A model generated the notes under the pieces. It had not been told where the DNA came from, ran no database searches, and was given only the letters and a program-made list of their open reading frames with translations. A stretch of 64,000 bases of DNA from Dyadobacter koreensis (lineage in GTDB: Bacteria; Bacteroidota; Bacteroidia; Cytophagales; Spirosomataceae). Shown here one piece after another: positions 8,540 through 16,336 of this stretch (positions within the stretch are counted from its first letter, which is position 1; each line of letters begins with the position of its first letter). The translations under genes and the position numbers were made by a program. The stretch is from contig NZ_FNXY01000002.1 of assembly GCF_900108855.1 (NCBI RefSeq), positions 372,001-436,000 on the forward strand, given 5' to 3'.

Positions 8540-10867
8540 ATGTTTATGTTGTCACACAATTTGGGCTACCCGCGCGTGGGAAGCCAAAGAGAACTCAAAA
8601 AAGCCAGCGAACAATTCTGGGCTGGAAAAATTACCAAAGATGAATTGCAGAAAACGGGACGGGAGATCCGTCACCGCAACTGGCAGCTTCAAAAGGATGC
8701 CGGTATTGATTTAATTCCTTCCAACGATTTTTCATTATACGATCAGGTTTTGGATACTTCCCTGATGGTGGGTGCAATTCCGGAACGTTATCAGCAACTG
8801 ATTGACGGCAAATCAAACCGCGAGCTGGATCTTTATTTTGCCATGGCACGTGGCGTTCAGCACGACGGACTGGATATAAAAGCGATGGAAATGACCAAGT
8901 GGTTCGATACCAACTATCATTATATCGTACCAGAATTTGTCAAAAATCAGGAATTTAACCGTTATTCAGATAAGGTTATTCTTGAATTTGAAGACGCCAA
9001 ACAAAAAGGAATTTTCACCAAACCAGTTCTGGTTGCTCCGGTTACTTTTTTATTATTAGGAAAAGAAAAGGAGGATGGTTTTAACAGGATTTCTTTGTTG
9101 GAAAAACTGCTTCCGGTTTATATAGAAATTTTGAAGGAACTTGCCTCGCGTGGTGCCGAATGGGTTCAATTGGATGAGCCTTGTCTGGTTTTGGATCTTG
9201 GAAAAGAAGAACAGGAAGCGTTGAAATTTGCTTATCAAAAGATTCAGCAGGATGTCCCGAATTTAAAAATTTTACTGGCTACTTATTTCGGCGCATTAAA
9301 TACGAATCTTTCACTTGCTGCAAATCTTCCAGTCGCTGCTTTGCATATTGATGTAACGCGTGGTGCTGAAAGTTTGCCTGAAATTCTGGAAAATCAGGAA
9401 TTTGTGAATTCTTCTAAACTGCTTTCAATAGGAGTTGTTGACGGAAGAAATATCTGGAAAAATGATTATAAGAAATCACTGGATTTCATTCAGCAGGCCA
9501 TCAATATTTTGGGTGCTGAACGCATTTTGGTTGCCCCGTCTTCTTCCTTATTACACAGTCCGCATGATCTGGATTTGGAACATAATGAAGCTGTGCTGAC
9601 CCCAGAAATTAAAAACTGGATGGCCTTTGCAAAACAGAAATTGCATGAAGTTGCTGCTTTGGCAAAACTTGCTGGTACTGATTATAAAACGGACACGGTC
9701 TTTGTAACAAATCAAAAAGCAATAGAAAGCCGGCGTACTTCCAATTTGATCCATAAACAAGAAGTTAAAGATCGCGTCAGTGCGATTAAGGAAGATGATT
9801 TTGAACGTCTAAGTCCATTTTCTTTGCGCCAAACGATTCAATTGGAAAAACTGAAACTTCCGCTTTTCCCATCAACAACAATCGGTTCCTTTCCGCAGAC
9901 CGACGAAGTTCGTCAATTGCGCGCGCGTTTGAAAAAAGGGACTTTGTCTCTTGAAGAATATGAAAGCAGGATCGAAGAAGAAGTGATCAGCTCAATCCGC
10001 TGGCAGGAGGCATTGGGTATCGATGTGCTTGTCCATGGTGAATTCGAGCGGAATGATATGGTGGAATATTTCGGAGAAAGACTTTCCGGATTTGTATTCA
10101 CAGAAAATGGCTGGGTTCAAAGTTACGGTAGCCGGTGCGTGAAGCCACCGATTATTTTCGGTGATGTTGAACGCCCGGCACCGATGACGATCCGTTGGTC
10201 TGCTTTTGCCCAGGCAAATTCCGAAAAACTGGTCAAGGGCATGTTAACCGGTCCGGTAACGATTTTGCAGTGGTCATTCGTGCGCGACGATCAGCCAAGA
10301 AAAGATACCACTTTCCAGATCGGCCTTGCCATTCGTGATGAAGTAATTGATCTGGAAAAAGCAGGAATTAAAGTAATCCAGATTGACGAACCTGCGATTC
10401 GTGAAGGTTTGCCATTACGGAAATCGGATTGGAAAATATATTTGAAATGGGCTGTGGATGCATTTCGTCTGAGTGCTGCGGGCGTCTCTGATCAAACACA
10501 GATTCATACGCATATGTGTTATTCGGAATTTAATGATATCATCGATTCAATCGCTGCAATGGATGCGGATGTGATCACGATTGAAACGTCCCGTTCGCAA
10601 ATGGAGTTACTGGATGCTTTTGCTGATTTCAATTATCCAAATGAAATCGGGCCTGGCGTTTATGATATTCACTCGCCGCGTGTACCAACTGTTGATGAGA
10701 TTACCGCGCTTTTGGAAAAGGCATTAAATGTAATTCCTGCACGTAATCTCTGGGTAAATCCGGACTGCGGTTTGAAGACCAGAAAATGGCCGGAAACAGA
10801 AGCCGCCTTGCGAAATATGATAACTGCGGCTAACTTGCTGCGAGAATCGGTCACAATAGCAAAGTAA
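8540..10867 (+). CDS. metE: B12-independent methionine synthase
   Basis: 5-methyltetrahydropteroyltriglutamate-homocysteine methyltransferase: moves the methyl group of methyl-folate onto homocysteine without cobalamin, in the cytoplasm. The 775 residues cover the two barrels of the family; the N-terminus HNLGYPRVGSQRELK is diagnostic. The catalytic zinc ligands are visible as HTHMC (about 655-659) and in NPDCGLKTRKW (Cys about 742), with the active-site IQIDEPA block between the barrels' conserved regions. The start could be the ATG at 8540 or the ATG at 8546; the second is closer to the family start. A cobalamin riboswitch lies upstream, and the B12-dependent isozyme metH is about 9.5 kb away. 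Confidence 0.97.
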   Translation: MFMLSHNLGYPRVGSQRELKKASEQFWAGKITKDELQKTGREIRHRNWQLQKDAGIDLIPSNDFSLYDQVLDTSLMVGAIPERYQQLIDGKSNRELDLYFAMARGVQHDGLDIKAMEMTKWFDTNYHYIVPEFVKNQEFNRYSDKVILEFEDAKQKGIFTKPVLVAPVTFLLLGKEKEDGFNRISLLEKLLPVYIEILKELASRGAEWVQLDEPCLVLDLGKEEQEALKFAYQKIQQDVPNLKILLATYFGALNTNLSLAANLPVAALHIDVTRGAESLPEILENQEFVNSSKLLSIGVVDGRNIWKNDYKKSLDFIQQAINILGAERILVAPSSSLLHSPHDLDLEHNEAVLTPEIKNWMAFAKQKLHEVAALAKLAGTDYKTDTVFVTNQKAIESRRTSNLIHKQEVKDRVSAIKEDDFERLSPFSLRQTIQLEKLKLPLFPSTTIGSFPQTDEVRQLRARLKKGTLSLEEYESRIEEEVISSIRWQEALGIDVLVHGEFERNDMVEYFGERLSGFVFTENGWVQSYGSRCVKPPIIFGDVERPAPMTIRWSAFAQANSEKLVKGMLTGPVTILQWSFVRDDQPRKDTTFQIGLAIRDEVIDLEKAGIKVIQIDEPAIREGLPLRKSDWKIYLKWAVDAFRLSAAGVSDQTQIHTHMCYSEFNDIIDSIAAMDADVITIETSRSQMELLDAFADFNYPNEIGPGVYDIHSPRVPTVDEITALLEKALNVIPARNLWVNPDCGLKTRKWPETEAALRNMITAANLLRESVTIAK

Positions 10868-10892
10868 TAAAACTATATTGATATAATATAGA

Positions 10893-10932
10893 ATCTCCCG
10901 GTTATCATGGATGCCGGGAGATTTATTTTTTT
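10893..10932 (+). terminator. Rho-independent terminator after metE
   Basis: ATCTCCCGG and CCGGGAGAT form a 9-bp perfect stem around a 12-nt loop, followed by TTATTTTTTT. It sits between metE and the thioesterase gene, whose ATG follows at 10939, so the two are probably separate transcripts or joined only by read-through. Confidence 0.8.
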
Positions 10933-10938
10933 AAGATT

Positions 10939-11337
10939 ATGAATTTAGAAGAGAGAATTAAACTATCGGAAACAAGAGTTTTTAAAACTGTTTTTCCAAA
11001 TAATACAAACCATTACGATACGCTTTTTGGCGGTACTGCTTTGTCGATGATGGATGAAGTTGCCTTTATTGCCGCTACCCGTTTCACACGTTTGCGCTGT
11101 GTGACGGTTTCTTCTGACCGGATCGATTTTACACATCCGATTGCAGCGGGAACGATCATTGAACTTGTGGGGACAGTTGTGGAAATTGGAAATACGAGTA
11201 TGAAAGTAAGGGTGGATATTTTCGTTGAGCAGATGTATGAACAAGGGAGAGAAAAAGCAGTCTCCGGTTTATTTACATTTGTAGCGCTTGACGAAAACAA
11301 TAAACCGACCAAAGTTTTAAGCAAAGAAAGCGTTTAA
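10939..11337 (+). CDS. Hotdog-fold acyl-CoA thioesterase (YciA/ACOT-like)
   Basis: A 132-residue single hotdog domain expected to hydrolyse acyl-CoA thioesters in the cytoplasm. The block HYDTLFGGTALSMMDEVAFI is the acyl-CoA thioesterase active region: the GG turn begins the central helix and the following Asp is the likely catalytic acid. CVTVSSDRIDFTHPIAAGTI is the conserved following strand pair. The length fits YciA-type enzymes. The start sits just after the metE terminator. Chain-length preference cannot be told from sequence. Confidence 0.85.
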   Translation: MNLEERIKLSETRVFKTVFPNNTNHYDTLFGGTALSMMDEVAFIAATRFTRLRCVTVSSDRIDFTHPIAAGTIIELVGTVVEIGNTSMKVRVDIFVEQMYEQGREKAVSGLFTFVALDENNKPTKVLSKESV

Positions 11338-11546
11338 CAAAAATTTAATTTTTCCTGTAATCCAAAAAAATACCCTTTGCGTAGGTATATATCATTGGCT
11401 TATTTGACCGGGAAACGTGCCTGAAAATGCTTGTCCTTGATTTATACAGATTTAGGATTAAAAAAATATAGCCTGCTTAATGTGACCGTTAAATAGCTGT
11501 CCTCGTCCACAAAGGAATTAATTTATGTGCATAAGGCAGATTTACC

Positions 11547-11554
11547 TATATTTG
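11547..11554 (+). promoter_or_regulatory. Putative -7 element of the carbamoyltransferase cassette
   Basis: TATATTTG matches TAnnTTTG. An ATG trinucleotide 19 nt upstream stands where TTG is expected, a partial -33 match. It is 58 bp before the start at 11612. The rest of the 274-bp gap after the thioesterase gene shows nothing else recognisable. Confidence 0.4.
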
Positions 11555-11611
11555 GCACTTTATTGACATTCACGTTCACACTAAGAAATTTAGTTCATTA
11601 ATTAATTCTAA

Positions 11612-13474
11612 ATGAAAATTTTAGGAATTTCAGCTTTTTACCATGATTCAGCCGCCGCGCTTATCGATAATGGTGAAATAGTTGCAGCAGCTCAGGAAGA
11701 ACGTTTTACGCGTAAAAAGCACGACCCAGGTTTCCCCTCAAATGCAGTAAGTTTTTGCATGGAGTATGGTGGGATCTCACTTAATGACCTGGATGCCATC
11801 GTCTTTTATGACAAGCCTCTTTTGAAATTCGAAAGATTATTAGAAACATATTATGCTTTTGCCCCCAAAGGTATCAAGTCGTTTCTTACGGCTATGCCGG
11901 TCTGGATTAAGGAAAAAATGTTCCTTAAAAGGTTAATCAATGAGGAGCTTGAAAAGCTGGGTTATGATAAAAAGAAACCTGTGAAGATGCTCTTCCCTGA
12001 GCATCATTTATCGCATGCAGCAAGCGCATATTATCCCTCTCCATTTGAAAAATCGGCAATTTTAACGGTCGACGGAGTAGGTGAGTGGGCTACTGCTTCC
12101 ATTTGTCTTGGGGAGGGAAAAGATATTACCAATTTGAAAGAACTAAGATTCCCGCATTCCCTGGGATTGTTATATTCTGCATTTACCTATTTCCTTGGTT
12201 TCAGGGTTAATTCCGGTGAGTATAAGTTGATGGGGCTTGCGCCATATGGTGATCCTACATCACCTGATATCGCAAAATATGAAAAAATCATTCTTGAAGA
12301 ATTAATTGAATTAAAAGAGGATGGTTCGGTATGGCTCGACCAGGAATTCTTTGATTATGCGACCGGATTGAAAATGGTGAACGAGCATAAATGGGAGGCA
12401 CTTTTTGGCTTTAAAACCAGAAAGCCTGAGGATGCGCTTGAATCTGTTCACTGTAATTTAGGACTGGCTATTCAGAATATCACAGAAGAAGCCGTGATCC
12501 GTATGGCCAAAGAAGCCAAACGCTTAACCGGTGCAGATTATCTGTGTATGGCAGGTGGTGTGGCTCTAAACTGTGTTTCCAACGGGAAATTGCAGAAGGC
12601 TAATATCTTTAAAGAAATATTTATTCAGCCGGCCGCAGGTGACGCGGGCGGAGCTTTAGGTGCAGCTCAGGCTGCTTATCATATTTTCTTCGGCCAGGAA
12701 CGCAAAGTTACCTGGAAAGCAGATGCGATGCGCGGTTCCTATCTTGGCCCGACATTCTCAGATCTGGAAGTTGAGCTTGCTGCCAAAAAATATAAAGCAG
12801 TTTCTACACATTACGAAAACTTTAAAGAACTGGCTGATGATGCCGCAAAATTACTTGCAGAAGGTAATGTTGTGGGATGGGTACAGGGACGTATGGAATT
12901 CGGCCCTCGTGCATTAGGCGGAAGAAGTATTCTGGGTGATCCGAGAAATGCTGAAATGCAGAAGAAACTAAACCTGAAAATTAAGTACCGTGAATCGTTC
13001 CGTCCGTTTGCGCCTTCAGTTTTGGCGGAAGATTGCGCAGATTATTTTGACTACGACGGGACTTCTCCCTATATGTTGCTGGTACATCCGGTTGCGGAAA
13101 GCAGAAGAAAGCCAGTTCCAGCAAATTACAATGCGATGGATCTGCGTGAAAAATTATATTTTGAACGCTCAGATTTGCCTTCAATAACGCATATTGATTA
13201 CTCGGCGAGGATCCAGACGGTTCATAAAGAAACCAATCCGCGTTACTATGAATTAATCAATTCGTTTAAGAATCTGACTGGATACGCTGTGGTTGTTAAC
13301 ACAAGTTTCAACGTTCGCGGGGAACCTATTGTAAACACACCGAATGACGCATATCGTTGTTTCATGAGAACTGAAATGGATTACCTTGTTGTAGGAAACT
13401 ACATTTTTGACAAGAAAAAGCAGCCGGAATGGATGGAGAAAGATAACTGGCAGGAAGAATTCGTTTTAGATTAG
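11612..13474 (+). CDS. Carbamoyltransferase of the NodU/CmcH/SxtI family
   Basis: O-carbamoyltransferase expected to pass a carbamoyl group from carbamoyl phosphate, through a carbamoyl-adenylate, to a hydroxyl of an unknown acceptor. The 620 residues comprise a Kae1-like N-terminal domain (GISAFYHDSAAALI, the metal-binding HHLSHAASAYYPSPF, the ATP-fold block CMAGGVALNCVSNGKL) and a C-terminal domain with GPRALGGRSILGDPRN and YRESFRPFAPSVL. It opens a plus-strand cassette with a membrane SGNH hydrolase, a DUF5989/SxtK-like protein and an SxtJ-like protein, partners also known near sxtI in saxitoxin clusters. Toxin production is not implied; the rest of that pathway is absent here. Confidence 0.92.
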   Translation: MKILGISAFYHDSAAALIDNGEIVAAAQEERFTRKKHDPGFPSNAVSFCMEYGGISLNDLDAIVFYDKPLLKFERLLETYYAFAPKGIKSFLTAMPVWIKEKMFLKRLINEELEKLGYDKKKPVKMLFPEHHLSHAASAYYPSPFEKSAILTVDGVGEWATASICLGEGKDITNLKELRFPHSLGLLYSAFTYFLGFRVNSGEYKLMGLAPYGDPTSPDIAKYEKIILEELIELKEDGSVWLDQEFFDYATGLKMVNEHKWEALFGFKTRKPEDALESVHCNLGLAIQNITEEAVIRMAKEAKRLTGADYLCMAGGVALNCVSNGKLQKANIFKEIFIQPAAGDAGGALGAAQAAYHIFFGQERKVTWKADAMRGSYLGPTFSDLEVELAAKKYKAVSTHYENFKELADDAAKLLAEGNVVGWVQGRMEFGPRALGGRSILGDPRNAEMQKKLNLKIKYRESFRPFAPSVLAEDCADYFDYDGTSPYMLLVHPVAESRRKPVPANYNAMDLREKLYFERSDLPSITHIDYSARIQTVHKETNPRYYELINSFKNLTGYAVVVNTSFNVRGEPIVNTPNDAYRCFMRTEMDYLVVGNYIFDKKKQPEWMEKDNWQEEFVLD

Positions 13475-13515
13475 ACCAATTATTTTACCTTTAAATTACC
13501 GCAGGCTGCAATCAC

Positions 13516-14640
13516 ATGACGTCTAAAATAGTTACCAGTATAATCCGGATCATTTTTTTGGGAGTGTTATTTATCTTCCTTTTTTACCCGGATCGTTTTC
13601 ATATCACTTTTGAATATCCAGGCGCTCCGCAAAGCGATAACTGGCATCTTCGTGTTACAAAATCGTTTTTCTGGCTTTTACTGGTCATTGAAATACTGAG
13701 GATTTTTTATTACGGTGTTGTTAAAAGCAAGGCAAAAGGAATTCTGGCCAATATTGTGACGATTGCGACTCCGTTGATCATCACACTGATATTCCTGGAA
13801 ATTATTTTTATGTACATTCCGCAAAGTCATGAAGGGGTTTTATCAAAAGCTTCGCAGATCTGGTGGGAAAAATACTGGAATCCTGTTAATCAGCTGGGAT
13901 ATCATGATAAGGAAGTAGAAAAAACACAGGCGGGCAAAAAACAAGTGCTCGTTATAGGCGACTCATTCGCGGCAGGTCACGGTTTAAAAAGCGTAACAGA
14001 GCGTTTTTCTGATCAGCTTGAAGATAAACTTGGGAAGTCTCAGTACACAGTATATAACCTTGGCGTTTCTGGTGCAGATACGAGAGACGAAGCAAAACGT
14101 CTGGAAGAGTTTCCGGTTAAGCCGGATGTTATCGTTCTTCAATATTTCCCGAATGATGTTGAAAAAGTCGGCAGGGAAAAAGGTTTGTCACTTTCAGGGG
14201 CGGCACCTTATGGTGATTTGAAAGGGCCTATGGCGACATTGGTAAAAAGGTTTTACCTGCCGAATTTCATCTACTGGCAACTTCCCCATACAGGATTTAG
14301 TACATTTGAAAAATTCGTTCAAACTGCTTATACCGACACAACCATACTTAACGCTCACCTTCGCGACTTATCCGAAATGGTCGCTTATAAGGATAGCACG
14401 GGAGCGAAAATGTACGCCGTATTTATTCCGTTTCTGTTTCAATTAGATAAGAGTGCAGGCTACACTAAACCAGTAGAGGATTATCTTCGTGCACATGGGG
14501 TGACGGTAGTTACCTTAAACGACGGAATTGCCAAAATCCCTGAAAAAGATCGCGTGGTCGGAAAGAACGACGGACATGGAAGTGCTGTGCTTAACGGACT
14601 TATCGCAGACCGGCTTTTTGAGGCGATGAAAAAAAATTGA
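13516..14640 (+). CDS. Membrane-anchored SGNH/GDSL hydrolase-like protein
   Basis: A 374-residue protein with three predicted membrane segments (about 8-24, 49-66, 77-100) followed by an SGNH domain. The catalytic Ser is in VIGDSFAAGHG (Ser150), the oxyanion Gly in NLGVSGADTRDE, the Asn in YFPNDVE, and the Asp/His pair in NDGHGS (about 352 and 354), so all four blocks are present. Such domains act as esterases or O-acyltransferases on glycans or lipids. The gene begins 41 bp after the carbamoyltransferase gene and is probably cotranscribed. The active domain likely faces the periplasm. Together they suggest modification of an envelope molecule, but the substrate is unknown. Confidence 0.85.
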   Translation: MTSKIVTSIIRIIFLGVLFIFLFYPDRFHITFEYPGAPQSDNWHLRVTKSFFWLLLVIEILRIFYYGVVKSKAKGILANIVTIATPLIITLIFLEIIFMYIPQSHEGVLSKASQIWWEKYWNPVNQLGYHDKEVEKTQAGKKQVLVIGDSFAAGHGLKSVTERFSDQLEDKLGKSQYTVYNLGVSGADTRDEAKRLEEFPVKPDVIVLQYFPNDVEKVGREKGLSLSGAAPYGDLKGPMATLVKRFYLPNFIYWQLPHTGFSTFEKFVQTAYTDTTILNAHLRDLSEMVAYKDSTGAKMYAVFIPFLFQLDKSAGYTKPVEDYLRAHGVTVVTLNDGIAKIPEKDRVVGKNDGHGSAVLNGLIADRLFEAMKKN

Positions 14641-14668
14641 TACCTTTGAATCTAAAACATATCAACAA

Positions 14669-14818
14669 ATGGATTTTCTAACAGACTTATTCGCCTTTAT
14701 GAAGGAGCGCAAGAAATGGTGGCTTGCTCCTGTCATTATCGTATTGTTATTAATTGGTGTATTGATCGTGATCGGCGGTGGTTCAGCAGTTGCACCGTTC
14801 ATCTATACTTTATTCTAG
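14669..14818 (+). CDS. Small membrane protein, DUF5989/SxtK-like
   Basis: A 49-residue protein starting ATG at 14669, beginning MDFLTDLFAFMKERKKWW and continuing into a single hydrophobic helix (about 19-35), then GGGSAVAPFIYTLF. Both the charged ERKKWW patch before the helix and the SAVAPFIYTLF tail match the DUF5989 family (SxtK of the saxitoxin cluster) from memory. It lies 28 bp after the SGNH hydrolase gene and is followed directly by a strong terminator. Its function is unknown; it probably assists the neighbouring carbamoyltransferase at the membrane. Confidence 0.85.
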   Translation: MDFLTDLFAFMKERKKWWLAPVIIVLLLIGVLIVIGGGSAVAPFIYTLF

Positions 14819-14823
14819 ATAGT

Positions 14824-14866
14824 AAAAGCCGTCAGCAAGAAATCTGCTGACGGCTTTTATTTCAAT
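14824..14866 (+). terminator. Rho-independent terminator inside the carbamoyltransferase cassette
   Basis: AAAAGCCGTCAGCA and TGCTGACGGCTTTT form a 14-bp perfect stem with a 7-nt loop, followed by ATTTC. It ends the carbamoyltransferase-SGNH-DUF5989 transcript before the SxtJ-like gene, which would then need its own promoter or read-through. The left arm's A run also allows use from the other strand. Confidence 0.8.
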
Positions 14867-14932
14867 TGCTAATCAGGCTTCGTTTCTTCTAATAGGGAAG
14901 TCTGGGTTTTTTATAACCTATATCTAAAACAA

Positions 14933-15301
14933 ATGAGTGAGTCAGAAAAAGCCAAAGCACAGCTGGTTATCGTAACCGGTCTGGTTGTTTTATATTTTAT
15001 TTTCAAATCCCGTTATCCTTATTTCCTTATAGGAGCAGCAGCAGTCGGCGTAATCAGTATTGCAATTCCGGTTGCGGGAGACCTGATCGTGAAAGGCTGG
15101 TACAAACTTGCTGAAATACTTGGAGCCATCAACGGACGAATCCTGTTATCGGTTGTCTTTTTTATCGTTTTGGTCCCGGTTGCAATTATGTCGAAGATCG
15201 GTAAGAAAAATCCTTTGTCCTTAAAGCGTGAAAGCAAAAAAAGTGTATTTATTGACCGAAATCATAAATACACTGCAAAAGACCTGGAACAAGTCTGGTA
15301 A
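14933..15301 (+). CDS. SxtJ-like membrane protein
   Basis: A 122-residue protein with three likely membrane segments (about 11-25, 29-50 and 68-85) and a cytoplasmic basic tail. The tail ends NHKYTAKDLEQVW, a C-terminal pattern typical of the SxtJ family (recalled). In cyanobacterial sxt clusters and in many other bacteria this gene neighbours a carbamoyltransferase and the SxtK/DUF5989 gene, the same grouping as here. Its role is unknown. A strong hairpin separates it from the upstream three genes and another follows it. Confidence 0.82.
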   Translation: MSESEKAKAQLVIVTGLVVLYFIFKSRYPYFLIGAAAVGVISIAIPVAGDLIVKGWYKLAEILGAINGRILLSVVFFIVLVPVAIMSKIGKKNPLSLKRESKKSVFIDRNHKYTAKDLEQVW

Positions 15302-15322
15302 TTATATTAAAATATTTTTTTG

Positions 15323-15355
15323 AAAAAGAGAGCTTGATTTTTAAGCTCTCTTTTT
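15323..15355. terminator. Bidirectional terminator between the SxtJ-like gene and ppx
   Basis: AAAAAGAGAGCTT and AAGCTCTCTTTTT form a 13-bp perfect stem around a 7-nt loop, with T runs on both strands, between two convergent genes. The ppx 3' end itself contains another copy of the arm, AGCTCTCTTTTTT at 15361-15373. Confidence 0.82.
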
Positions 15356-15357
15356 CG

Positions 15358-16305
15358 TTAAGCTCTCTTTTTTCTACAAGCGCGGTCGTAAAGAAGCTGT
15401 AACATACCGTCTTTTAAACCGACGTCAGGGACGTGGATCACGGTAGCTCCGGCCCATTTCATAGCAGAAGTATAAATATCCCCAGCCGGTACAATTACGT
15501 CAGCACGGTCAGGGTTCAATTGAAGTTTATTAATTCTTTCCGCCAGACTGAATTGCGCGATGTAATTTCTCATCCGCAGGATTTCATCAAGGCTCGTCGA
15601 GCTTTCCGTTAATTTTGAAGAAAGATCAAATAGTTTGTTAATGTTACCGCCTGTGCCAACAGCTTCGATAGGTTGAGAATGATCCACATGATTCGTAATC
15701 CATTCCTGCATTTTTTGAAAAGCCGTTTTGGATTCCTTTCCTTCCAGTAACCTTACCGAACCAAGTTTGAAGGACTTGGCAATAATCTTTTTGCGATCCT
15801 GATACAGGTTTAGTTCTGTACTGCCGCCGCCTACATCAATGTGCAGATATTGTCCGTCACTCAATGATTTGACAACTACATTATTAACAAGTTCAGCTTC
15901 ACGCTGGCCGTCGATAATCTGGATATGAATTCCTGTTCTTTGTTCTATATGAGCGCGGACATCATATCCGTTTTCGGCTTCACGCATCGCCGAAGTGGCG
16001 CAGGCCATATAATCCTCAACTTCATGTAATTCCATCAAAAGCTGATACGAAAGCATGAGTTTGATCATCCGGTCTTCACTCATCGGAGAAATTCTTCCCT
16101 CCGTAAATACGTCATGTCCAAGACGGAGCGGAAAACGCACATACTCAACCTTTTTCAGACGAGTTATACCTTCGTCTTGCAAAACCGAAGAGATTTGCAT
16201 ACGGGCACCGTTGGATCCAATATCTATTGCAGCAAATTTCAAAAGAGAAGTATCAAAATGGTTTAATAAAAACCAAAAATAGGGCTTTTCGTGAACATCT
16301 TTCAA
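15358..16305 (-). CDS. Ppx/GppA family phosphatase (exopolyphosphatase-like)
   Basis: Member of the ASKHA-fold Ppx/GppA family, which hydrolyses polyphosphate ends or pppGpp in the cytoplasm. Visible motifs are FAAIDIGSNGARM (phosphate loop 1), the CATSAMREAENG block, and HIDVGGGSTELNL (phosphate loop 2), with a later GTGGNINKL. No ATG lies near the 5' end. The frame opens with a TTG at 16305, but a second TTG at 16242 gives LKFAAIDIGSN, which matches the usual family start, so about 294 residues is more likely. It is a short single-domain type lacking the HD domain of longer Ppx proteins. It lies 31 bp after the barrel-protein gene. Confidence 0.88.
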   Translation of the reverse strand: MKDVHEKPYFWFLLNHFDTSLLKFAAIDIGSNGARMQISSVLQDEGITRLKKVEYVRFPLRLGHDVFTEGRISPMSEDRMIKLMLSYQLLMELHEVEDYMACATSAMREAENGYDVRAHIEQRTGIHIQIIDGQREAELVNNVVVKSLSDGQYLHIDVGGGSTELNLYQDRKKIIAKSFKLGSVRLLEGKESKTAFQKMQEWITNHVDHSQPIEAVGTGGNINKLFDLSSKLTESSTSLDEILRMRNYIAQFSLAERINKLQLNPDRADVIVPAGDIYTSAMKWAGATVIHVPDVGLKDGMLQLLYDRACRKKRA

Positions 16306-16336
16306 TTATTATGCTCAGAATCGTACTAAATGGTGA

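Noticed and set aside
11612..15301. Saxitoxin-type biosynthesis
   Set aside because: Only the carbamoyltransferase, SxtJ-like and SxtK-like genes are shared; no polyketide synthase, amidinotransferase or tailoring oxygenase gene is present.
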